Below, one piece after another: positions 9,745 through 20,600 of a stretch of 64,000 nt of DNA. The position numbers and the translations under genes are program-made. The stretch spans positions 432,718 to 496,717 of the forward strand of contig NW_020312015.1 of the NCBI RefSeq assembly GCF_003144115.1, given 5' to 3'. The notes below the pieces were generated by a model that saw only the letters and a program-made list of their open reading frames with translations, did no database searches and had not been told where the DNA came from. Numbering within the stretch: position 1 is the stretch's first letter; the number at the start of each line of letters is the position of its first letter. This stretch comes from Tilletiopsis washingtonensis (taxonomy: Eukaryota; Basidiomycota; Exobasidiomycetes; Entylomatales).

Positions 9745-10190
9745 CTGCTTGTCATCATCCAGGGGCAGGATGCATCTTTTGGCCTGGGGGCAGCTGCTGT
9801 GCTGCGGCATGTGCTGCTGCGCCCCTGCCTGTGCCTGCGCCTCTGCAGCAGCACTCTGGCATGTCCTGGGGTGTGCTGCGCTGCTCCTGGGCCAGTGTCT
9901 GCGCTGCCAGCACTGTGCAGGGGCAGCAGGCGCATGCCAGGCTGCACCCAACTCAGGTGCTGCCCAGGTGTGGCCCGGCGGCTGCCTGCTGCTGCCTGCT
10001 GCTGGTCTGGGCCTTGCAGGGCACTGCTGAGCGCTGCTGGGTGCTGCAAGGCTCCACCTGTCTGCCGCTTCAGGGGTGCCAGACAGGATCTTGGTGACAA
10101 GACTGTCTTGTCTGGCTGTTGCAGTTGGCGGCCAGATTTCTTTGGCTGGGCCCCGGGCGCGCGCCCCGCAAGTGCCGCCAGAGCGAGGCG
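9745..10190. other. TCG-free, CTG/CAG-rich decayed block
   Basis: No TCG and no CGA trinucleotide was found over about 445 bp, although the surroundings are full of them, while GCG and CCG are retained. The stretch is rich in CTG, CAG, TTG and CCAGG words. No credible gene is present. Most likely it is old repeat DNA whose TCG sites have been mutated to TTG. Host coding sequence resumes with MCR1. Confidence 0.6.
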
Positions 10191-10456
10191 CGTGGGAACA
10201 CGCCGGTCGCGGCGCGACCGGGCTGCTCCCACGCTCTCTAGCAAGGGTCGCGGCGCTGCCAGCTTACGTCAGCATCCGTCGCCGATCCGCGTATAGTATG
10301 GCGGAGGTGGAGCAGCGGCGCGCGGCAGTAAGAGTGCGACGTCAGCGGCTCGCACGCCGCAAGTCGGCACGCCATCTCGCTGGGCACGGGCTGGCCACGT
10401 CCGTGCAGCAGCGCTCGCATCCTTGCCATCTCCCCACACCATTCCCCATCTGCACC

Positions 10457-12018
10457 ATGTTCCGCCTGCCTCTCTCCGCACGCGCCGCCCTGCCCAACGC
10501 CAGCAGCAGCCTGCGCGCCGGCAGCCGCCGCGCCTACGCCTCGGCGCCGCCGCCGGCCGCGGGCGCCAAGTGGGCCATGCCGCTGTCGCTCGCCGGCCTC
10601 GCCGGCCTCGGCGCCTGGTACTCGCTCGGCGGCTTCGGCGACGTCAAGCCCATCGCCACCGAGGGCAAGAGCGCGCTGAACAAGGACGAGTGGCGCGAGT
10701 TCACGCTCAAGGAGTGAGTGCGCGGCGGAGTGTGCGGGGGATGTAGGCACGGCAGGGTCGAGCAGCGGTGCAGGCACACCAGAGTCGAGCAGCGGTGCAG
10801 GCTATGCAGGACTGTGAGCGGCGGTCTCAGCCGCAGGGGCAAGACGGCCGGCTCGCTTCAGTGCGATGCAGACGACAGCCTGAAAAGATCTGCAGCTCTC
10901 GCCAGCCGCTTGCATATACGCGGCTCCGTGCCTCTCCGCCATGACGACGCGGCGCTGACCCGCCGCCCAGGGTCAAGCCGTACAACCACGACTCGTCGTT
11001 CTTCATCTTTGAGCTGCCCAAGGGCGAGGACTCGGGCCTGAGCGTCGCGAGTGCCGTCGTGTTCAAGTCGGACGCCGTCAAGGACGACAAGGACAAGCCC
11101 GTGATCCGCCCCTACACGCCCACGTCGGCGCCCGACACGCCCGGCCACATCGACTTTCTGATCAAGAAGTACAAGGACGGCAAGATGACCGAGTTCGTGC
11201 ACGGCATGCAGCCCGGCGACAAGCTCTCGATCAAGGGCCCGATCCCCAAGTTCCCCTACAAGGCCAACGAGTTCGGTGCGTCAGCGAGAGCCGCGGGTGG
11301 AGCGCTGCGAGATGCGGCAGCTGGCTGCACGTGCCGTCGCCGCGGTCGCGGCTGTGCCCGCTGCTACTGCCTCTGACACTACGCTCCTCCCTGCAGAGGA
11401 GATTGCGCTCATCGCCGGCGGCAGCGGCATCACGCCGATGTGGCAGATCATGCAGCAGATCTCGGCCGACAAGAGCGACAAGACCAAGGTGACGCTCATC
11501 TACAGCAACAAGTCGCAGGCCGACATTCTGCTGCGCGAGGAGTTCGACGCGCTCTCCAAGAAGGACGAGCGCTTCAAGATCGTCTACGGCCTCGACAAGA
11601 AGGACAAGGGCCTGCCCGCCGACACGTTCGAGGGCTACGTGACGCCCGAGGTGCTGAGCAAGTACCTGCCGGTAAGTGCCGGAGTGTCACACGCGGCGGC
11701 GCTCGACGTAGCAAGCGTCACATGCTGATGCGCCTCGCAGGCACCTGCCAAGGCCGACAAGATCAAGATCTTCGTGTGCGGCCCGCCGCCGCAGGTCGCC
11801 GGTGAGTCTGGCGTGTGCGCGCACGGCCGCACACAGCCACTCACTCTCGCTGCCCCGCAGCGATCTCGGGCGGCAAGGGCGCCAAGGGCTCGCAGGGAGA
11901 GCTCAAGGGCCTGCTCGCCGATGCCGGCTACCAGCCCGTGAGTGGGAGCGGACTGATGGCGCTGCTGCGCGGCATGAGCTAATTCGTCTTCGCACAGGAC
12001 CAAGTGTACAAGTTCTGA
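10457..12018 (+). CDS. MCR1: NADH-cytochrome b5 reductase, mitochondrial Mcr1 type
   Basis: Six exons (10457-10713, 10971-11275, 11397-11671, 11741-11801, 11861-11937, 11998-12018) give 331 residues. It transfers electrons from NADH through FAD to cytochrome b5-type acceptors, feeding sterol and fatty-acid metabolism and antioxidant recycling. The N-terminus is an Arg/Ala/Ser-rich mitochondrial presequence followed by one hydrophobic segment (about residues 36-54), as in outer-membrane/intermembrane-space Mcr1. The flavin motif RPYTPTS, KGPIPKF, the NADH-binding LIAGGSGITPMWQI and the C-terminal FVCGPPPQV are all present. The length matches the family. Intron 1 (257 nt) is unusually long and holds a direct repeat. 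Cytosolic Cbr1 is the alternative, but the presequence argues for Mcr1. Confidence 0.95.
10757..10802. repeat. 19-bp direct repeat in MCR1 intron 1
   Basis: GTCGAGCAGCGGTGCAGGC occurs at 10757-10775 and 10784-10802, a 27-bp period. It lies inside the unusually long first intron of MCR1. Confidence 0.85.
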
Positions 12019-12462
12019 GCGAGACGCGGTGCTCCGTGTGCTACTAGACGCCCGAGCGGTGAATACATGCAGTAACTATCGCGATGTGTGTAGATGAGAC
12101 CGAGAGATGTGCTCGGTGTGCGTCGGCTGGACGCGCAGATGGCCGGCCGCGCGCGGCAGCAGCCGAGCGCCGTGCGCCGTGCGGTGCGGGCCGCCGCGCG
12201 CGGACCATGAGATGGCCGGCTTGCCTTCGCGCTTGCCGTCGGCGGCGCGGATCTTTCTTCCCTGCCCCATCACCCGCACCTCATCACCGCACACTCTCCT
12301 TGCCCTGCTCTCGACTCATTCCGCTTACGACCCAGCGTCCCTGTGCGCGCCTCACGACCCCCACGACCTGCGGCGTGCTCCGCCTCAGCCCCACGCTGCG
12401 CCCGTCGCCCTGCATCTCGAACGCCACGCCGCGCCGCCGCCGGGTGCCGCCGCGCCCGCGCC
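12019..12462. other. intergenic, MCR1 3' flank and RhoGEF promoter
   Basis: No gene is supported in these 444 bp. The half next to the RhoGEF start is pyrimidine-rich (CTTCCCTGCCCC, CTCTCCTTGCCC), as seen before most starts in this window. That suggests a core promoter or leader. Confidence 0.5.
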
Positions 12463-15400
12463 ATGAAGCGCTTCTTCGGCCGCTTCTCCACAGCCGGCGG
12501 CGGCACAGGCCCGTCGGAGAAGGGCCTCGACGGCTCCTCGGCGGCCTTCTCGCCGCGCGATCGCGTCGGCTCGGGCGACCGCGTCAAGGCGCTCGCGGCA
12601 AAGTGGGAGGGCCTCAACGAGGCCTCGCCGGCGCCGGTCAATGCAGTCTCTGCGCCGGCCACAGTACGTCGACCGCGCAAGACTGCGCCGGCAGAGACTT
12701 CTCGTGGCGAGGCGCCTCAGCCCGCGCAGGCCCATGCCGAGCTTGCTGCGTCGTCGCGCGTTGCGGCCGCCGGGCAGCCGAGTTCCAGCGCACCACCGGC
12801 AGCTACGCCCGAGAGCCAGAGCTCTGCCCGCTCGCCGCCCGAGGCGCCCAGAGAAGCCAGCGGCGGCAGAGACGCAGAGGCTGCTGCGGTGAAACGGCAG
12901 GGCGTGCTGGGCCTCGGCATTGGCCTGGGCCACCTCGAGGCGCCGCGAGACGATGCGGGAAGCAGGGACGCCAGCGGCTCGAGCACGGGCGGCAAGAGCG
13001 TGGCCTTTGCGCCCTCGCCGAAGAAGGCCGTGCGCTCCTCGTCGCCTCCGCGGCATGCTGCGTCCGACGAGCTGCCCGTGTCCAACTTCGCCAAGCCCAC
13101 GCTGGCAAGCGCCGCGCGAGCTCGCATCGTGTCGAAGCCAAGCTCCTCCGACGGCATCGGCGCCAGCAGCAGTGCAACGACACTGAGCACACCCGGCGCC
13201 AAGGGCCCGTCGACGGCTGGTCCGCAGCGGCCGCGCCGCACGAACTCGACGTCTGGCCGGCGGGGCACTCCGGGCGAGCCTGACGGCACGCCAGACATTT
13301 CGCGGCCCAGCATCGCACACGCTGCCGCCTCAAGCACACACAGTTTATCGCACGATGGCCTGCCCAACTCGATTCCGTTTGTCTCTGCGCACTCGGGCCT
13401 GGGCACCTACCGCACCGGCAGTCCGCTGAGCCTGTCAGGATCCGGCGCGCCAGCGTCGCGCAGGGGCAGCGGCTTCATGCGGCACGCTGCGGATGGCCCG
13501 AGCTGGACCAGCGCAGGGCACAGCGTTGCCGGGCCAAGCTGGGCGAGCGACGGCGCGGGCTCGGGCGCTCGGAGCTTCGGCGCGCCAAGCTGGAGCGAGA
13601 TGACCGAGGGCGACCTAGTGTCCAACCTTGGGCCGCGCGAGCGCACGCGGCAGGAGGTGTTGTGGGAGATTGTCGCCAGCGAGGAGCGGTGAGTGAGACG
13701 TGGCAAGCGAGTCGCGACGAGGCTGACGCGTCATCACAGCTACGTGGCGGAGCTGGAGAAGACAAAGGAGCTGTACCTCGATGCGCTGCTGCACCCCTTG
13801 CGTTTCTCGCCGTCGACATCGCCGCATCCACCGGCCGCGCCGTCGACCGCTCCGAACGAGACACCGAGCCGCGGTCGTCTGAGCGCAGCCGCGTCGGCAG
13901 CAGCAGGCAGCTCGTCAGACCTGCCCATTGCCTCGCGCTTCATGTCCACCGCCGGCAGCTCCGACGGCCACTCGACGCCAAATGCGGCCGCGCTGGCGCA
14001 GGCGCAGGCCCAGCTGGACGCCGGCCCGCATAGCCCGTACGCCGCCGGCATGGGCCACTCGTCTGCGCCGCACAGCCGCCGCGCCAGCGTCGTCCATGCG
14101 CGACCGAGCGCCAGCCGGACGAGTCTTGCCCAGGGTCTCGGCATCGGCAGCACCGCACGCAACCCTCCGCAGAAGCCTGCGCCGAGCGCTTCGACGCGGC
14201 CAAACGCCAAGCGCTGGTCATCTCGAGCCGCCTCGCAGGTCGGCTACGCTGACACTGGACTTTCCGTCCCGCTGCCGGCGTCGCTGCGCATCGTGCTCGA
14301 GTCGCTCTTCGACGGCCTGCTCGAGGGCCACGCGCTGCTCTCCGAGGCGCTCAAGGCGCGCTACGAGGAGCAGTACCCGCTCGTGCGGAGCCTCGCCGAT
14401 GTCTTTCTGAAGTACCAGTACATCCTCAAGCACTACGCGCTCTACGTGTGCCACCTCGAGCGTGCTCTCGACGAGCTCGAGGAGGCGTCGCTCATGGAGC
14501 GGGCGATGCGCGGCAAGCGCATCAAGCGCGAGCGCCTGACGCAGACGGTCGGCCTCGGGCGCGCCGTGGCAGTGAGTGTGCCGTAGAGCTGCCCGTGCCT
14601 GCCGCTGACGCCTCTCTGCCAGTCGCTCGAGGCTGCTGCCGCGGAGCGCGGCGAGTGCGGCCTCTCCATCTTTCTCTCGATGCCCTTTCAGCGCCTCCTC
14701 AAATACCCACTGCTCTTTCAGAACCTCCTCTTCCACACGGATCCATCCATGTACGAGTTCGAGAACACCGTCGGCATGGTCGTCGACGTCGAGCGCATCG
14801 TGCGCTCCATCGAGGACGAAAAGACGAACAGCGAGGAGCGCGACCGGCTGCGCGACGCCTTTGCGCGCATCGACGGCATCACCGACCGCCAGGTGCTGCG
14901 GCCGCGCGCCGACCGCCTGCTGATCGAGGAGTATGCGCTGTACGATGAGAGTCCGCGGCGGGCGCTCTCCGAGTCTGCTCCCATCGAAGGGCGCAATAGC
15001 TCGGACTCGGCCCCGAATGTGCGAGGCACTGGCGCCGCCGCTTCTGCCACGCCCGGCCTGCGCGCCGCAATCAAGAGCAAGCGCTCGTACCGCCGCCTCT
15101 CGGACTTTCTCACCAACGACACGGCCACCAAGACGCCGAACATGGGCAGCAAGCGCGACGTCTGGATCGTGCGCTTCTCCGACGTCGAGCTGCGCTGCCA
15201 GCGCGTCGGTGTCACCGCGCTGCCGATGGCGAGCTCCGCAGTACTGACTGCGCCGGACGCCGACAGCAAGGCCGGCGCGGCTCCGGCAGCTGGCGACAGC
15301 ACTGCTACCCCGGACGACTCCGAGAGCGCAGGCGACTTTGCCGCGCGCAGCAAGGAGAGCAAGGAGCGTCTCAAGGCGCTGCGCAACACGACGCTGCGCG

Positions 15401-16143
15401 CCAAGACGCGCAACCTGTACAAGTTCGTCGGCGTCGTCGCGTGGCGCAAGGCGCAGGCCGCCGACGGCGCCGACGACGTTGACCCGAACAGCCTGCTCGA
15501 GGCCGACGGCGACGAGTGCGAAGAGGACGACGATGCCAGCTCAAATGCCAGCGAGGAGACAGAGGCCGGCGTCCTGCTCGACACGGAGCGCTACGTGCGG
15601 CAGAGCACGCTGAGCTTCAGCTACACGGGCGACAGCGTGCTGCCGCGGCCGGTGCCTATCCGCGCGTCGACGAGCGTGTCGCAGCACGGCCACTCGCCCT
15701 CCGTCACGGCGTTCCGCGTCTCGCGCAGCGCCGCCAGCGTCAACCGCGGCATCGGCCGCAACGGCTCGCCCAAGCCTCGCCCGGCGCAGGAGTCCGAGGC
15801 GTCGGTCGTGTCGCAGTCGCATGCGCAGCCGCGGCGCGACAAGTTTGGCGCGCGCCTGCGCTCCGAGCAGCTGCAGCAGGCCGGCCCCGGCGGCGCCGCA
15901 TGGACGTCGTACGGCACGGCCTCGTCGGCCTCGTCGCACCAGGCTCAGCGGCGGCTCAGCTCGCGCATGCAGGCCCTGCCCGGCAGCGGCGCGCCCTCGT
16001 CCTCTTCGCACGACGCCGTGTCGGCGCACCGTGCCGCTGCGTCTTCGAGCGAGGACGCCGCTGCGGCACGCCCGCCGCTCACGCGCGACCTGTCCAGCGT
16101 CAACTCGGACATGCAGCTTGCGTCCCGGCTGATGGATCTGTAG
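12463..16143 (+). CDS. Dbl-family Rho guanine nucleotide exchange factor
   Basis: Three exons (12463-13688, 13740-14571, 14623-16143) encode about 1192 residues. The protein should activate a Rho/Cdc42-type GTPase at the cell cortex. Residues 1-395 are Ser/Ala/Pro-rich and probably disordered. The DH domain opens with RQEVLWEIVASEERYVAEL (about 395) and closes with the hallmark MPFQRLLKYPLLFQNLL (about 708). After it comes a PH-like region (about 840-1000, DVWIVRFSDVELRC and KTRNLYKFVGVVAW), then a Ser-rich tail. The DH domain is interrupted after its first helix by about 150 low-complexity residues. The ATG at 12463 is chosen because it opens the conserved-looking MKRFFGRF start. Which Rho GTPase is the substrate cannot be read from the sequence. 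Confidence 0.9.
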
Positions 16144-16266
16144 CGCCGCCGAACCTCCTGACCCCTCCCTCATTTACCCCTATTCACCGTATTCCCGGCC
16201 GCCTGCGGGCGCCCTGCACGCTCACTCCACAATGCTGCGCCTAATCGATGTCATCGTCGTGCTTCG

Positions 16267-17359
16267 TCATGCGGCGCCCATTGCCCGCAGCAGCGTCCGC
16301 GCCCGTTCGCGCCGCTTCTCCACGGCCACCGGATCGGCGGCCTGCTCTGCGGACGCGGTACCGGCACTCTCGGCAGCCAGCGCGATGGACCCGAACGACG
16401 TGCTTGCGCCTGCCGGCGCTGGCGCTGCGGCTGGCGGGGCTTCGGCAGTGCTTTGGGGCGGCTCGGGCACGGCTGGCGCATCGACGGCTGCTTGCAGCGT
16501 TGCGACGAAGCGCTAGCGCGGGCGGGGTCAGATGGTGCGTGTGCGCAGGGCAAGCAGCCGACTTACGTCCTTTGCAGCGCCCTGCATCGTGCCGAGGTAC
16601 CGCCCAACAAGGGGCAGGTACTGGTCAGGAAACCAGCTGGCCGTCGGCGCCTCCTCGTCCGCATCGTTGCCATCTGCGACCGGCGCTTGTGCCGGAACCT
16701 GCGTCTCCGCGTCGGCTGGTGGCAGCGACAGAGCGTTGCGCACGAGCCAGAGCTGGCGCGCCTTGGCAAACTTCCAGGCCTCTTTGTCATGCACGAATTG
16801 GTAGGCGTACGACAATGCTGGGGTCCGCGACGAGTCAGCGAAGCCCGCGGCAGCGCGGGCATGCCTCCTCGGTGCGGCGGCCTGACTCACAACTTCGCAC
16901 ATTCTCGGCCAGCGTCGTATCGTCAGCGGGATTGCGGTCTGCCGACGGGCCGGGCAGCGCCCTGTCCTTCTTGGCAGCCCGCGTGCGCTTGCGCTTGCGC
17001 TTCTTCTTGCCGCCCTCGCCGCCTGCGCCGGCCGCGCCGCCGTCGCTGTCTGAGTCTGAGTCCGAGTCGGCTGCCGACGCGGCCGCCTTGCCCTTGGAAG
17101 GCGCTGCTGTCTGCTGCGGAATGGCAGCCACTTGCGGCGCAGCCGGCTTGCTTGCTGCAGCAGCCTGCTGCGGTGCGGCTGCCTCGGCCGGCGCTGCGCT
17201 CGACTCGGCCACCGGCTCGGGCGGCGGTGGCCGGGCAGCCTCGCCGGCGGCCTTGGGTGCGGTGCGCGGACGACGCTTGCGCTTGCGCGCCGGGGCCTGC
17301 TGTGCGGCGGTGATGGCGGATGACACGTCCGCAGCCGATGAATGTGCTGCCTCGGACAT
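16267..17359 (-). CDS. WKF-domain protein (C7orf50-like, nucleolar)
   Basis: Three exons (17359-16891, 16817-16567, 16512-16267) give 321 residues. The N-terminal 150 residues are Ala/Pro-rich with basic clusters (KRKRRPR, KKKRKRKR) and an acidic SDSDSDSD run, typical of nucleolar proteins. The WKF domain follows (YAYQFVHDKEAWKFAKARQLWLVRN), then WFPDQYLPLVGRYLGTMQG. The last exon ends KRRERARTLLRAMGAA, matching the helical end of human C7orf50. To reach it, the 54-nt last intron must use a TAG acceptor; without splicing the frame ends earlier at 16528. Metazoan relatives sit in the nucleolus and are linked to ribosome biogenesis. It is divergent from UTP10, which fits that role. Confidence 0.82.
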
Positions 17360-17621
17360 GGTGGCGTGGAAAATGTGGATTGTGGATGCGGTGACGGTGG
17401 AGACAAGGAGCAGGTATAGGTGAGCTCGCGAAGGGGGACCGGACCGCCTCTGCGAAATCGCGGTGCAGCCTCGGGAGTCGGGCGAGCACGAAATTCTGGC
17501 TGGGAGCGCTTCCCGTGCGAGAGCGTGCGCGCGCAAAAAGATTCTCGCCGCGGCTCCTCCTCTCCCACTCACTCTCACGACCCCTCCTCGGCTCTCTCGC
17601 ACTTCCCGTGCAGCCGCCAGC
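17360..17621. promoter_or_regulatory. bidirectional promoter, WKF gene and UTP10
   Basis: Only 262 bp separate the two divergent start codons, so both transcripts must initiate here. A CTC/CCT-rich tract (about 17555-17610) precedes the UTP10 ATG. No TATA box and no yeast-type RRPE/PAC element was seen. Confidence 0.6.
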
Positions 17622-20600
17622 ATGACGTCCCTCGCGGCGCAGCTCTCGGCCGTGCGCTCGCTCAATGCGTCGCGCCTCGCCTCGTCGGCGGCGCTCACGA
17701 GCCAGGTCTCCTACCTCTTCCCCGCCGACACGGCCGCGACGCAGGACATTGCCACGGTGCATGCGCTCGGCGTCAACGGCTGGTCGGCCCTCTGCGCACA
17801 GGATGCGGCACTGGCGCGCTGGGAAGGCGGCGTGATGCTCTTTGGCGAGACGAGCAAGGAGCTCGACCGCGTGACGCGCGGCAAGGAGGAAAACGAGCAG
17901 ATCGACCGCCTCGTGGCCGCCTGGCTCGCCAAGGTCGGCGCCGTGCTGCTCGGCAAGCCGGCCGCCAAGTGTCTCGAGTGGCTCGTCCGCCGCTTCCGGT
18001 GGGTTGCCAGCGATGGACCAGCGTACACGTCTGTCTGACGCACGCCACCACAGCATTCAAGAATTCAGCGTGCCAGAGCTCGTCGGGGCGTTCCTGCCGT
18101 ACCACGAGACGCCGCAGTTTGCGCGCATGCTCCAGATCTGCAAGCTCGAGTGAGTGGCACCGGCAGACACTCTCACGCAGATGCTGACTGCGTAGCAGCA
18201 ATTCGCCGTCTCTGGCATTCCTCGTGCCGCTGCAGAAGAGCGGCACGCCGCTGCCCTCTTCTGTCCTCCTCAAGGCGCTCATGGGCCCGGCGCACTCGAC
18301 GCCCTCGCTCGAGACGCTCCGCTTCATCGTCGGCCTCGTCTCACCCACGCAGCGCCCGCACCGTGCGCTGCTCGGCTTCTGGACCAGCACGCTGGCGCAG
18401 CTGTGCCTGCGCTGGTCCGGCCAGGCCGCCGGCGCCTCTGCTGCGGCGACGCGCAAGCGCAGTGCGCCCGGCGCGGAGGACATGCTGCCGATCCTGCTCC
18501 CGGCTGCGGTCAGCATGGCCACTGCGCAAGGCACGGGCGCCCACGACTCGAACCTCGGCGGCCTGATGCTGCTCTGCGCAATCGGCTCGGCCTTTCCCCT
18601 GGCGCCGCTGGCTGTGCGCACCACGCTGGATGCGGTCTTTGCCGCACCCCTGCCGCCGAGCAGCGCGCGCGCCGCCGTCGCTGCTGCCTACACGCTCGTG
18701 TGCGGCGTCGACGAGCAGGACAGCCCGCTGGCTCTGCAGACGCCTGCGGACGCCCTCATCTCGCCCAGCACCCTCGAGGCGCTTCTCGCGCTGCCGAACC
18801 TGGAGCAGGATCTGGCGATCGCCGCTGCGTCGTACAGCATCCGGCCGTTCCTTGCACACATGGTGCAGGCTCTCATCAGCTCTGGAAGCCGCCCGGAGCT
18901 GCTCGCCTCGCTCCTGACGGCCGAGACGACGCCCGACGACGTTGTGCGCGCCGCAGTGGTGCTGCTGCTCGCCGGCGCCGCTGCCGATGGCCGCGCACTG
19001 CGCCTCCAGACGCTCGCGCAGCTGCGCCAGCGCCGGCCTGCTATCGTCGACGATGCCGTGCGCGAGCTCACGGGCGAGCTCGTCTCGGACGAGCAGCGCA
19101 CTGCCACGTGGGCGTCGATGCGTGGCGTCCTCCGCCTGCAGGCCGGCGGCTCGACCGATGCGAAGGACGGCGACGATGCGCTGTGGCTCGGCGTCAATGA
19201 TGCCGAGCCCGGCGCGCGCGCTCTGGCGCTGCGCTCTCTCGCAGATGCCGTGGCCAGCGGCGAGCTCTCGGCCAAGGACACGTTCGTGAGGGACGTGCTT
19301 CGCGCGCGGCTCGCCGACACCGACGTGGACGTGCTCGCGATGCTGCACGGCCCGTGTCTTGCCCTTGTCAACTCTGCGCTGGAGCCCAACGAGTCCATCG
19401 AAGCTGCCCTCGTCGCGCTGAAAGACACGCAGCTCGGTCACCAGGCAGCGGCGTCGCACGTGCGATTTGTGCTCAGCCTTCTCGAGCAGCAGCCGGCGCT
19501 CGCTGCGCGCTTCTGGTGGGAGGCCATCTGGCCGCGCGTGCTCGCGACCAAGATCTCGCGCAAGACGTCCGACGATGTTCTTGAGGCCATCCGCAAGGCT
19601 GACCTGACGAAGGCCACCGACACGCGCACTCGCGACTTTGCCCTCCTGCAAGCCGTCGCCGCTGCGCCCACAGACGGCGAGGCGTCTGCTCTCAACGAGG
19701 CGCGCGCGCGGGCGATCAGCAAGGAGCTCGCCGCGACGAACAGAAAGGGCTTTGGCCTGCATCTCAATTTCCTGCTCGAGCAGCTGGCCGCCAACAACGG
19801 CGCCGGCACACTGCTTGCCCTTCTCACGCTCGAGGCCCTCGTGCCGCTGCTTGACGAGGCCCGCTTCGTCACCGCCGCGTCGCGCGCGCTGTCGGCCGTT
19901 CGCCTGGCCGTCGACGACGGCGAGGACGAGGCGTCGCAGGCGGTGTACGCCAAGCCCGGCTCGGCACGCACGGCCCGCAAGCTGCACGCTGCTCTGCTCG
20001 TGAGCATCGCGCGCTCGCTGCCCGTCGACAATGCCACACCGCTGGCGCTCGGCAGTGCCTCGGGCGTGCGCGCGATTGCTGAGCGCATCTATACGATCGC
20101 CAATGCCCGCTCGACGCCGCCGGCGCTCAGCCGTCAGGTACTCGCGGTGCTGTTCGGCCGCATGCGCGAGTATACGCTGCCCTTCCTGGCCGGCATCTGG
20201 ACCGGCGAAGATGGCCCCCCGGCGGGTCTGCGCTTCATTGCGCTGCGCCATGCGCGGGCCTTCGTCAGCGCCTGTGGCCAGCGCGACTTTCAGACTCTTC
20301 TGCCGGCGTTCCTGCTTGCTCTCCGCTCGGAGGACGCCTCGCTGCGCCTCGAGGCTCTCGAATGCCTTGAAGCCGTCGCCAAGCTTGCCACGGACGGCGC
20401 CGACGTGTTCTGTCTCGATGCCGTGTACGGCGTCGAGGCCAGCAAGTCGCTCCTGTACCTCGAGACGCGCGACGTGGCCCGCTTCGCTACGGACGTCGTC
20501 GCCGCGAGAGAGGCTTTCCGGCACAACAGCCAGCACGTCACTGCGTGGCTCGCCGAGCACCTCAGCGTCACGCGCAGCGACGGCAAGCGCGACGGGAACT

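Noticed and set aside
9745-10190. Reading the Leu/Cys-rich frames here as a cysteine-rich secreted protein
   Set aside because: The Cys and Leu come from CTG/TGC repetition after TCG loss, open frames exist on both strands, and no signal peptide with a sensible mature part is seen.
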